Assembly (NCBI GenBank): GCA_026706505.1
Contig: JAPOYQ010000013.1
Span: forward strand, 1 to 14,340
DNA length: 14,340 nucleotides
DNA from: Gemmatimonadota bacterium
Lineage (GTDB): Bacteria > Latescibacterota > UBA2968 > UBA8231
Direction: 5' to 3'
A model generated the notes under the pieces. The model did not search any database, was not told the DNA's origin, and saw only the letters and a program-made list of their open reading frames with translations. Position 1 is the first letter of the stretch. Every line of letters starts with the position of its first letter. A program made the position numbers and the translations under genes. Below, piece after piece: positions 8,101 to 13,185 of this stretch.

Positions 8101-8296
8101 GGTCGTCAATAAGACCGTCTTGGGTCGTGAAATTCTGGAACGCATCCCCGTCAAAGCGGCTGACCCCGTTGTCCCAGGTGGCGAACCAAATATAACCCTC
8201 GCTATCCTCGGCGATGTGTTCAATGCGCAGCGATGGCAGGCCATCGTGTGTGGAATAGGTCTTCCAAGTACCTATGCGGCTAAGTGGCTTGATCAT
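5108..8296 (-). CDS. Propeller-sensor AAA+/Fis transcriptional regulator (one-component, cytosolic)
   Basis: 1062-residue predicted DNA-binding regulator. Residues about 18-630 hold 14 propeller units of the two-component-regulator type (pattern D-x-x-G-x-[LI]-W-[FI]-G, then G-[VL]-x-x-[YF]-D-G), enough for two seven-bladed propellers. Next is a Y_Y_Y domain (about 660-733; LYEYRLQGYDADW, then NLPPGDYTFQVRA). After only about 10 residues comes an NtrC-type AAA+ domain: Walker A GETGVGKG (772-779), Walker B GTLFLDEIGE (837-846), arginine region FRAELYSRL (896-904), sensor II YDWPGNVREL (954-963). A FhlA-like Fis helix-turn-helix (about 1014-1060) ends it. The loop that should read GAFTGA after ELFG reads ERANTA (819-824), so sigma54 contact is doubtful. 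I see no signal peptide, membrane segment, histidine kinase or receiver domain. Known relatives of the sensor are periplasmic in hybrid two-component systems; here it appears cytosolic. It follows the small exported-protein gene by 29 bp. Confidence 0.9.
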   Translation of the reverse strand: MIKPLSRIGTWKTYSTHDGLPSLRIEHIAEDSEGYIWFATWDNGVSRFDGDAFQNFTTQDGLIDDQVFFIQQDRQERLWFGTSKGVCWYDGAGFHPLEDDGIAGRRVQFIYEDGQGRIWLGGPETLGYYDGTAFHDLTPLYLQQHQPLFSSPWPSFCRGIVQDPQGHLWFGFKDLIRYDGDSFHRYEKEEGFPRAEASYAVGQDPTGKVWIGWIEKGRFQLYANGTLQAAVEIGANPWLRYTMCDREGRMWFCTLGGVFYQDEDGFSRFTAADGLPHSAVKAVFHDREDQFWFATWNGVGRYDAHSINVFGLHANESITPSEISQIAQDRHGDIWIGYASPYLNRESKNFKSIARFDGEHFTFVAPEEGSNIGNCFSIYEDLEGHLWFGGGNGLFRYEGQKLKKKNIAADLDAGGISRITQDREGRFIFGYWEHYTISTRREFLASPLKIVYQQGEQCQTIFAEENKKTPFSRIGTVLATRNGEIYFHLTSRDSPTSGTGFARWHPEEGLTWYGVEDGLIDNHVNDLLVDRQDNLWIATRGGISCFDGRSFRSFTTEDGLPSNRIYCLSEDARGHLWIGTDKGVALYDGRLFQAIQSPHIGSVCRILEDRDGTFWLGTVVGSIIRYRPRQTPPLIRLIRVTTDQVYENVEGVCLSTVGQPVGFEYKGLSFSTHPRNMLYEYRLQGYDADWCPATRKLRACYQNLPPGDYTFQVRAIDRDLNYSETAQVPLAVKPGAAFYGGNQWIGQTKGLRQFQTKLTEVAPTDLTVLILGETGVGKGSAARALHELSAYGNGPFIHVNCGALSQALIDSELFGRENERANTAISKVGKVEQAKDGTLFLDEIGEMPLETQDKILRLLAERTFERVGGDQTLTAQTRIVAATSRDLEKMVQAGVFRAELYSRLQLFALYVPPLREHREDIPVLVEFFKNRMAAYLDKEPASLSPEVMEMLHAYDWPGNVRELEHCIQRVVITCNGSQIGTTDLMQCGFDLADSTLGLKGRALSVSQGHEIMPLLEVERRYILKVLNATNWRVKGAQGAAALLGVPPSTLYGKMRKLGIKSS

Positions 8297-8325
8297 AAAA
8301 AATACCCTACTCCCTACAATCAGGA

Positions 8326-8775
8326 TTACCCTCCAGGTGCGATTTTACTTTTTGCTTTTATGAATCCCCAAGTAGTTGCTTCAATGGCTGTCTCAGGTTC
8401 GTCGGCTATTATCAAGGTATTCCCACTGGCCAATTTCTGCTTGAGACCCGAAACATCTACTTCCATGACTAGCCGGTATTCGCCCGGTTCACTCGGCATA
8501 AATCCGCATACTTGGCCAGCATGTTCCGTGCCGTCCACATCGGCCCATTCATCCCCCTCGCGTTTCTGCCACTTGGACGTAACAACAGAATACGTAGCAA
8601 TGCCTAACTTAACGTCCTTGATCTCAAGACACTCTGTATTGCCTGTACTAAGACTTAAGGCTCCTACTTGGGCTTTTATGCCGCCGTCTTCGGTTAAGGT
8701 GATCCAGTCAACCGGCGTGTACTCATCCGCGAAAGAGAGAGTCGATAGCGCAAGCAGCAAAACGATTGGCCACAT
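8326..8775 (-). CDS. Small exported protein, Ig-like/PKD-like beta-sandwich (hypothetical)
   Basis: 149 residues. The ATG at 8775 is set by a strong GGAGGAAGG a few bases upstream; an upstream in-frame ATG at 8850 would hide the signal peptide. The N-terminus MWPIVLLLALSTLSFA followed by DE looks like a short Sec signal peptide with cleavage after residue 16. It has no lipobox Cys and, oddly, no positive charge at the N-terminus. The mature part is rich in predicted strands and ends with the PSEPGEYRLVMEVDVSG pattern (94-110) typical of Ig/PKD-type domains. Cys49 and Cys90 could form a disulfide. I do not recognise a specific family. G+C is lower than in the flanking operons (28 of 60 bases at 8401-8460). 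It appears to be the first gene of an operon with the large regulator, 29 bp downstream. Confidence 0.75.
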   Translation of the reverse strand: MWPIVLLLALSTLSFADEYTPVDWITLTEDGGIKAQVGALSLSTGNTECLEIKDVKLGIATYSVVTSKWQKREGDEWADVDGTEHAGQVCGFMPSEPGEYRLVMEVDVSGLKQKLASGNTLIIADEPETAIEATTWGFIKAKSKIAPGG

Positions 8776-8823
8776 AATATTCCTTCCTCCTTTGGGCAGG
8801 TATTGATTGAGTGTATTCGGAAA

Positions 8824-8832
8824 AATATAACA
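8824..8832 (-). promoter_or_regulatory. Extended -10 promoter for the exported-protein/regulator operon
   Basis: On the minus strand TGTTATATT reads as an extended -10 (TG-n-TATATT, 5/6 to consensus), putting the transcript start near 8817 and leaving about 42 nt of leader with the GGAGG ribosome site. The -35 region (TTGTGC) is poor and closely spaced, as often with extended -10 or activator-dependent promoters. I saw no sigma54 GG-N10-GC pattern between 8776 and 8960. Confidence 0.45.
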
Positions 8833-8858
8833 CATTGGGTAAATGCACAATCTCGTTT

Positions 8859-8872
8859 TTCATTCGAATGAA
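8859..8872. promoter_or_regulatory. 14-bp palindrome near -48 (possible operator)
   Basis: TTCATTCGAATGAA is a perfect 14-bp palindrome centred about 48 bp upstream of the start expected from the 8824-8832 promoter. That is a usual place for an activator or overlapping repressor site. The binding protein is unknown. Confidence 0.45.
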
Positions 8873-8910
8873 TCAAGTATATTAGAGGATTTTAAACTGC
8901 TTTTATTGAG

Positions 8911-8924
8911 GACCATATATGGTC
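8911..8924. promoter_or_regulatory. CCATATATGG palindrome, copy 1
   Basis: GACCATATATGGTC is a perfect 14-bp palindrome. With the following T-run it belongs to a 17-bp direct repeat, CCATATATGGTCTTTTT (8913-8929), repeated 28 bp later. Centred about 100 bp upstream of the predicted transcript start, it could be an upstream activator site for the AAA+ regulator (inference). Read on the plus strand it also resembles a small hairpin with a T-tail, but no plus-strand gene precedes it. Confidence 0.5.
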
Positions 8925-8938
8925 TTTTTTATACTTTA

Positions 8939-8952
8939 GGCCATATATGGTC
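8939..8952. promoter_or_regulatory. CCATATATGG palindrome, copy 2
   Basis: GGCCATATATGGTC has the same 10-bp palindromic core (8941-8950) and the same T-rich right flank as the copy at 8911-8924 (17 identical bases, 8941-8957). The centre-to-centre distance of 28 bp is not a whole number of helical turns. The sharing of core and flank suggests duplication of a functional site. Confidence 0.5.
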
Positions 8953-9063
8953 TTTTTATATAATCACCATTTTGCAAAGTTACACTTTATAATTATTGAT
9001 TGTAACAAATTAAAGCAGATAATTATTTACTTTTTGCAAAAATCATATATTTTCTTCAAAAAC

Positions 9064-9077
9064 AGTACTACGACTAG
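9064..9077 (+). repeat. 14-bp direct repeat, copy 2 (beside the SDR stop)
   Basis: AGTACTACGACTAG is identical to 5098-5111, where it ends the inositol synthase gene. Here it lies in non-coding DNA, one base before the SDR stop codon. Removing everything between the copies would place the synthase and SDR genes convergently with one base between their stops. Confidence 0.5.
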
Positions 9078-9078
9078 C

Positions 9079-9846
9079 TCACCAGAGCATGTACCCACCA
9101 TCGACAACCAAGTCATGACCGGTCGTGTAAGAAGAGGCGTCCGAGGCGAGGAAGACGACGGCCCCCTGATAGTCGGCAGGGACGCCTAGACGGCCCATCG
9201 GCGTGTTGGCGAGCCAAGCGTTTTTCATGTCGTCTTCGGCGTGGGCGGTCATGGGGGTGAGCGTGTGGCCGGGGCTGATGGAATTGACGCGGACACCGCG
9301 CGCGGCCCACTCTGCGGCGCATACTCTAGTTAGCTGGTAGGCACCTGCCTTGGCGGAGTTGTAGTGGCCGTGCAGTTGTGGGCGGTTGACGATGTGGGAC
9401 GAGATTGAGACGACGTTGATGATCGAACCGGAGCCCCGCTGCAGCATGGCGCGGCCCTCGGCCTGACAGCAGAGGAAAACGGCTTTGAGGTCGAGGTCGA
9501 GAACCCGGTCCCAGTCGGACTCGCTGATGTCCTCGATGGGGCCGCGCAAGGCAATCCCAGCACTATTGACGCCGATGTCCAACTGTCCCCAAGCGGCGAG
9601 GACGGTATGGACCATGTTTTCGACTTGGTCTTTGACAGTGACATCTGTAGGGATAGCTAGAGTCCGGCGACCGAGGTTTTCAATCCGAGTACAGGTATCA
9701 GCGGCACCAGCGGCGTCGATGTCGGCAATGGCCACGTCCGCACCGGCTTCGGCGAGGGCGACGGCAAGGGCCTGCCCAATGCCAGAGCCGCCGCCGGTGA
9801 CCAGCGCCTTGCGGTCGCGGAGGGAGAAGCGGTCGAGGATGCCCAT
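9079..9846 (-). CDS. SDR family oxidoreductase
   Basis: 255-residue classical short-chain dehydrogenase/reductase (cytosolic, NAD(P)-dependent). Seen: cofactor loop TGGGSGIG (17-24), DV at 68-69, NSAG (94-97), Ser147 in INVVSISS, and the catalytic YNSAK (162-166). The VNRPQLHGHYNSAK context and the C-terminal DGGYMLW resemble SDRs acting on polyols and keto-sugars (arabinitol, mannitol and sorbose reductase-like), from memory. The Asn often found before the LKxVF helix is Asp119. An acidic residue at the end of strand 2 (AIADID) suggests NAD rather than NADP. Last gene of the five-gene operon, 26 nt after the enolase-superfamily gene; no clear ribosome site. It probably oxidises an alcohol made or used by that pathway; substrate unknown. 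Confidence 0.9.
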   Translation of the reverse strand: MGILDRFSLRDRKALVTGGGSGIGQALAVALAEAGADVAIADIDAAGAADTCTRIENLGRRTLAIPTDVTVKDQVENMVHTVLAAWGQLDIGVNSAGIALRGPIEDISESDWDRVLDLDLKAVFLCCQAEGRAMLQRGSGSIINVVSISSHIVNRPQLHGHYNSAKAGAYQLTRVCAAEWAARGVRVNSISPGHTLTPMTAHAEDDMKNAWLANTPMGRLGVPADYQGAVVFLASDASSYTTGHDLVVDGGYMLW

Positions 9847-9872
9847 TGGCGATTTATCGATCCGTGACGCCG

Positions 9873-11009
9873 CTACAGAGCTGACGGAGTGAGCCTCATC
9901 CCCGAGTGCTTTTCAATCCCTTCGTCATTCCAAACAATACCCAAACCAGGCTGGTCGGAGATGGTCAGGAAGCCTTCCTCGTCGAGGGAAAAGGGCGCGC
10001 TGACGAGATCCTCAATATAGGGGGCTGGGGTGATGTATTCTACCCAGCGGGCAGTCGGCACAGCCGCCACTAGCTGCAGGTCGGCCGCCAGTCCGGCCGC
10101 GGTGTTCCAGCCGTGGGGAACGAAGAGAATCGAGTGGTCGTAGGCGTACATCGCGATGCGGAATTCCTCGGTGAGACCGCCGACCTTGGTGACGTCGGGT
10201 TGGATGTAGTCAACCGCGCGGCGCTCGATCCACGGCAGGAAGGACTGTCGGCGCGTCAGCACCTCGCAGCCCGTAATCGGCAGAGGCGCGTGCTCGGTGA
10301 GTTTGATGTACCCTTCGATATCGTCGGGGCGCAGGGCCTCCTCGAACCAAGTGACATCGTAGTTGGCGAGCATGCGGGCGGTTTCGATAGCCCATTTGTA
10401 GCCGTGCGGCCAGTACCGGTCAGAGCCGCCCGCATCGACCATTAGCTCGATATCTGGGCCGACGATCTCGCGGGCAGTGCTGACGATGCTTTTGTCGAGC
10501 GTTTTCGACACGCGACCAAAGGGCCCCCAGCCCATCTTGATCGCGCGAAATCCCCGGTCCATCGCGGCCTGCAGCCTCGGCTTCAATTCGTCTGGCTCGG
10601 CCATGATGAGCGATCCATACGGCTTGATGCGATCTCGGTAGCGCCCGCCCAACAGGCGCGAAATGGGCTGGGACGTGATCTTGCCAAAGAGGTCCCACAA
10701 GGCAATGTCGATGCCGGAAATGGCGTGAGTGACGGCACCGCCCCGGCCCTGCCAGAAGGTGGCCTGATGCAGTTTTTCGGCGACCCGCGCCGGCTCGATG
10801 GACTCGCCAATCAGCATGGGGCGCAGCAGGGCGAGCGAGCCCGACACTAGGCGGGTGGAGGTAAAGACGGACCCCAGACCAGTAACGCCTTCGTCAGTGA
10901 TGATCTCCAAGAGGGTGTGCAGGTTGTCGCCGGGGTCGTATCCCTGTTCCCATCCACCGTCGGGCGTAGCCCCCACGAGGGGTATCGTGCGAATGTCTGC
11001 TATCTTCAT
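9873..11009 (-). CDS. Mandelate racemase/muconate lactonizing enzyme family protein
   Basis: 378-residue enolase-superfamily enzyme that abstracts a proton next to a carboxylate; typical members are sugar-acid dehydratases, racemases or cycloisomerases. Seen: N-terminal capping domain (1-125) and a Mg-binding barrel with Asp192 (LMVDAGG), Glu223 (WFEEAL) and Glu249 (ITGCEV). It also has the His-Asp dyad Asp272 (QPDVTKVGG) and His299 (VPHGWNTA), and Glu324. This is the mandelate racemase subgroup arrangement. The KxK pair is reduced to Lys158 with Gly160 in place of the second Lys (AIKMGWGPFG). Start at 11009, overlapping the VOC stop as ATGA, so the two are translationally coupled. An upstream in-frame start at 11129 lies wholly inside the VOC gene and is rejected. 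An acid sugar dehydratase is the likeliest role, unproven. Confidence 0.92.
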   Translation of the reverse strand: MKIADIRTIPLVGATPDGGWEQGYDPGDNLHTLLEIITDEGVTGLGSVFTSTRLVSGSLALLRPMLIGESIEPARVAEKLHQATFWQGRGGAVTHAISGIDIALWDLFGKITSQPISRLLGGRYRDRIKPYGSLIMAEPDELKPRLQAAMDRGFRAIKMGWGPFGRVSKTLDKSIVSTAREIVGPDIELMVDAGGSDRYWPHGYKWAIETARMLANYDVTWFEEALRPDDIEGYIKLTEHAPLPITGCEVLTRRQSFLPWIERRAVDYIQPDVTKVGGLTEEFRIAMYAYDHSILFVPHGWNTAAGLAADLQLVAAVPTARWVEYITPAPYIEDLVSAPFSLDEEGFLTISDQPGLGIVWNDEGIEKHSGMRLTPSAL

Positions 11010-11422
11010 CGTTGGACTAGTTCGATGAGAATTCCGTCGGGATCCAGGGTACAGACGACGCCCGGCGTATCTGGGGCGACCATAGGCTCGGACAGGAATT
11101 CCACGCCTTTGGCTTGCAATGCGGCGCACTCGGCCTGCACGTCGGGGACGAAGAAGGTGAGCCAGCGCACCCCAGCGGCAAATTGGGAAGTTCGCTGCGG
11201 AGGTGGCGCGGCGATATCCATCAGCTTGATCAGCGTCTCTCCCGCCTGCAGGCGCACCTGTCTGAAGCCCTGCGGTGCCAGCCCGATCCCCGTCGCTAGG
11301 GCTTCGGGGATGTCGATGTCGAGCACTACCTCGAATCCCAGTTTGTCTCGATAGAACGTCAACGACTCTTCAAAATTGCTGCACACTATGCACAGGTCAA
11401 CGACTGGATGTGAGAGCTTCAT
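11006..11422 (-). CDS. VOC family protein (glyoxalase/bleomycin-resistance fold)
   Basis: 138-residue single-chain VOC protein made of two beta-alpha-beta-beta-beta units: HPVVDLCIVCSNFEESLTFYRDKLGFEV (first unit, from residue 5) and GVRWLTFFVPDV with DPDGILIELVQ (second, to 137). Of the four usual metal ligands, His5 and Glu134 are present. The middle two positions read Lys66 (LIKLM) and Trp87 (RWLTF), so the standard metal site looks broken. Preceded by GGAGGAGG 3 nt before the ATG, the strongest ribosome site in this operon. It follows a PhyH gene by 49 bp and overlaps the next gene by 4 bp (ATGA). VOC members can be dioxygenases, epimerases or simple binding proteins; without the full metal site a catalytic role is uncertain. 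Confidence 0.87.
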   Translation of the reverse strand: MKLSHPVVDLCIVCSNFEESLTFYRDKLGFEVVLDIDIPEALATGIGLAPQGFRQVRLQAGETLIKLMDIAAPPPQRTSQFAAGVRWLTFFVPDVQAECAALQAKGVEFLSEPMVAPDTPGVVCTLDPDGILIELVQR

Positions 11423-11471
11423 TTACCTCCTCCTCGGGTTTAGTCGAACGGTTCGGGCAGGTCTCCAGCAA

Positions 11472-12236
11472 CTAATCCACATCTACATCGAGGATATAGC
11501 GCGCCGCTGGCGAGATGCGCTTCCAGGTCTCGTAGCGCAGGTACTCGCGCTGGTTGAGCTGCTGGCCGTGCTCGCGGGCAGTGAAGTAGCAGTGCATGGC
11601 GCGGCGCGGCAGGCCCTTGCTTTGGTTGCGGGTGCCGCCGTGCCACGTGTGGCTGTTGAAGACGGCGACCGTGCCGGCTGGGGCAATGAGCAGCTCTTCG
11701 TCGGGGTGGGGTGCTTGCGCGTCTGTTAGGACTTTGCTCGGGTGCTGGCCCTTGTGCGAGCCGGGCACGAGCCGAGTGCAGCCGTTTTCCTCGCTGAAGT
11801 CGTCCAGCAGCCAGATCGAGTTGCAGACGTGAAACTGGCCGTCGTAATCTGCTCCCCAGTCGGCGTGCAGCCCCTGTAATCCCTCGCCGGGCAGGGCGTC
11901 GCGGGCGTTGAGCGAGGAAAGCTTGAAGGGGCGGGCGATGACGTGGTGGATAGCGGCCAGCACCTTGGGATGGGTATAGACGCGGTCAAAGACCGGCCCC
12001 TTGTTGCAGAGATCGGAAAGGCGACGAGTGCCCTGCTCCTGATGGACTTCAATACCGGCGTGAACCCCTTCTTTCTCGCACAGTTCCTCGAAGCGGGTGC
12101 GCAGCGCTTCAAGCCACTCGTCGTCGATAACATCCGGGAGTACCGCGTAGCCTTTCTCGTCGAGGTCGTTTCTGTTCTGCTCGGTCAGCAGGGCGTCGCG
12201 GGCACCCAAGGCGTCCAATGCGCGTGTGACATCCAT
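11472..12236 (-). CDS. Phytanoyl-CoA dioxygenase family protein (PhyH), copy A
   Basis: 254-residue Fe(II)/2-oxoglutarate-dependent oxygenase. Iron-binding triad: His124-x-Asp126 (GLHADWG) and His199 (HTWHGG); Arg211 or Arg212 (LPRRAMHCYF) should hold the 2-oxoglutarate carboxylate. The segment NGCTRLVPGSHKG (151-163) is a PhyH hallmark. Members hydroxylate small molecules, lipids or osmolytes; the substrate cannot be told here. Start at 12236, where the stop of the other PhyH gene overlaps it by one base (TAATG). The two PhyH proteins differ greatly outside the metal motifs, so this is not a recent duplication. Second gene of the operon. Confidence 0.92.
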   Translation of the reverse strand: MDVTRALDALGARDALLTEQNRNDLDEKGYAVLPDVIDDEWLEALRTRFEELCEKEGVHAGIEVHQEQGTRRLSDLCNKGPVFDRVYTHPKVLAAIHHVIARPFKLSSLNARDALPGEGLQGLHADWGADYDGQFHVCNSIWLLDDFSEENGCTRLVPGSHKGQHPSKVLTDAQAPHPDEELLIAPAGTVAVFNSHTWHGGTRNQSKGLPRRAMHCYFTAREHGQQLNQREYLRYETWKRISPAARYILDVDVD

Positions 12237-13078
12237 TATTGGTTCGCTTCCGTTTCGACGAGCGCCTTGAGCGGCACGTCTTCATCTTGGGGCAAGTAGT
12301 AGCTCAGGGGATCTCCGACGACGCCTATGAGCTGTTTTTGGATCGGATTGCAGCGGGCGACGAGTTCGTTGGGCATGGTGATATAGTCCATGGGTTTGAC
12401 CCAGCGATAACCATAGCCAAAGAACACGGTCTTGCGCGGAAAGCCCGCCCAATTGTGGCCGATGGAGTGATAGGTGCGCTGCTCAAACAGGAAGGCCGAG
12501 CCAGCGCGGATATTCATCGCCTGAGCGCCGTATGGCAGCCCGGTCTTGGGGTCTGTGGCCGGTCGTCCCAGCAAACGGTTAGAGCCAGGCACGATCCAAG
12601 TGGCCCCCGAGGCCGGAGCGGTCTGGTTGCTGAGGGCATAGGCGATTTTGAGCAGAATCCGCGGGTGTGGCTCGCTCATATCTCGGGGCGAGGTGCCGCC
12701 ATCGCGATGCCAGCCGAGCTTGTTTTTCTCGTCTTCAGCCGGCTCGTCGCCCGAAGGCAGGACGATCAAGTGCGAGGTCAGCATCTGGATATTCCAGCCG
12801 AGGAGTTGCCACGCCAGCGGGACCGTGGCGGGCCAGTCGAGGAGCTGGAGGAAGGCGGGGTGCTCGACGATGCAGTTGCGCATGTTGAGCTTGCCGCCCT
12901 TTTCGAGCCGACCGGCATCGGCGTCGCGCGCGTAGAGCGCATCAGTGGCCGCGTTGAGTTCAGCGAGTACGTCGGCAGGTAGGGCATCTTCGACGAGGAG
13001 GTAGCCCTGCTGGTCAAAGAATGCTTGATCTTCGGGAGTGAGGACAGCCTGGGCGCGGGGCCGAGTCATGGCGTGCAT
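12236..13078 (-). CDS. Phytanoyl-CoA dioxygenase family protein (PhyH), copy B
   Basis: About 280 residues, Fe(II)/2-oxoglutarate-dependent oxygenase. Numbered from the ATG at 13078: His124-x-Asp126 (LGWHRDGG), the hallmark ASGATWIVPGSNRLLGRP (156-173), His204 (TYHSIGH) and Arg215 (FPRKTVFF). Three in-frame starts compete: TTG 13087, ATG 13078 and ATG 13069. I prefer 13078 because a -10-like TACATT ends 7 nt before it, matching the leaderless pattern seen elsewhere in this window. The GGAAGA ahead of 13069 would support that one instead. First gene of the five-gene operon (PhyH-B, PhyH-A, VOC, enolase-superfamily, SDR). Substrate unknown; likely acts on the same compound series as its neighbours. 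Confidence 0.92.
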   Translation of the reverse strand: MHAMTRPRAQAVLTPEDQAFFDQQGYLLVEDALPADVLAELNAATDALYARDADAGRLEKGGKLNMRNCIVEHPAFLQLLDWPATVPLAWQLLGWNIQMLTSHLIVLPSGDEPAEDEKNKLGWHRDGGTSPRDMSEPHPRILLKIAYALSNQTAPASGATWIVPGSNRLLGRPATDPKTGLPYGAQAMNIRAGSAFLFEQRTYHSIGHNWAGFPRKTVFFGYGYRWVKPMDYITMPNELVARCNPIQKQLIGVVGDPLSYYLPQDEDVPLKALVETEANQ

Positions 13079-13085
13079 GTCTTCC

Positions 13086-13115
13086 AATGTAGATACTAAT
13101 TACTCCGGACGGCAA
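13086..13115 (-). promoter_or_regulatory. Candidate promoter of the PhyH-SDR operon
   Basis: On the minus strand TTGCCG (13115-13110), an 18-bp spacer and TACATT (13091-13086) give 4/6 matches in each hexamer. The predicted start falls on the ATG at 13078, so this transcript may also be leaderless. Moderate to weak on its own. Confidence 0.4.
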
Positions 13116-13145
13116 GCTCTCGGTCTAGTCGTGTTCTTTCATCGG

Positions 13146-13165
13146 GCAGACTTGAGATTGTCTGC
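13146..13165. promoter_or_regulatory. Inverted repeat over the -35 box (candidate operator)
   Basis: GCAGAC (13146-13151) and GTCTGC (13160-13165) are perfect inverted arms around TTGAGATT. The -35 hexamer TTGAGA (13152-13157) lies exactly between the arms, so a bound dimer would block RNA polymerase. This suggests repression or autoregulation of the two small genes downstream. Confidence 0.5.
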
Positions 13166-13180
13166 TTGGGCGGGTATAAT
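13152..13180 (+). promoter_or_regulatory. Consensus sigma70-type promoter, leaderless
   Basis: TTGAGA (13152-13157), 17-bp spacer, TATAAT (13175-13180): 5/6 and 6/6 matches. The predicted transcription start falls within a base or two of the ATG at 13186, and no Shine-Dalgarno sequence is present, so the mRNA should begin at the start codon. Strongest promoter in the window. Confidence 0.75.
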
Positions 13181-13185
13181 ATCCA

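Larger units (their letters stand above)
8776..9078. other. 303-bp AT-rich intergenic control region
   Basis: No credible gene. The stretch is much more AT-rich than its surroundings (14 of 60 bases are G or C at 8941-9000). Apart from the sites listed separately, it holds GTTACA/TGTAAC inverted arms at 8979-8984 and 9001-9006, and a 12-bp palindrome TTTTTGCAAAAA at 9031-9042. It separates the SDR operon end from the exported-protein/regulator operon on the same strand. Confidence 0.6.

Noticed and set aside
8081..8806. 241-residue plus-strand open frame across the start of the regulator and the exported-protein gene
   Set aside because: It spans two genes with convincing motifs on the opposite strand and shows no domain-like pattern; it is an antisense shadow.
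8905..8930. Rho-independent terminator formed by the first CCATATATGG hairpin and T-run
   Set aside because: It would act on the plus strand, where no gene precedes it for several kilobases, and the stem is short with an A/T-rich loop. Kept as a lesser alternative to an operator.
8913..8957. CRISPR-like or larger tandem repeat array
   Set aside because: Only two copies of a 17-bp unit with an 11-bp gap, with AT-rich palindromic content and no cas genes; operator sites are a better reading.
8776..8960. sigma54 promoter upstream of the exported-protein/regulator operon
   Set aside because: Scanned the minus strand for GG-N10-GC; the nearest pattern has a 12-base spacing and poor flanks, so none is claimed.
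5112..9063. Transposon or integrative element with its own recombinase
   Set aside because: No transposase, integrase or terminal inverted repeats are seen; only the 14-bp direct repeats and composition hint at insertion.
8947..9189. 80-residue plus-strand open frame in the AT-rich gap
   Set aside because: Composition is that of AT-rich intergenic DNA, its ATG is part of the CCATATATGG palindrome, there is no Shine-Dalgarno site, and its end overlaps the SDR gene.
11010..11129. N-terminal extension of the enolase-superfamily protein by 40 residues
   Set aside because: The extension is Arg-rich out-of-frame VOC sequence; MKIADIRTIPL at 11009 is the normal family start and overlaps the VOC stop as ATGA.
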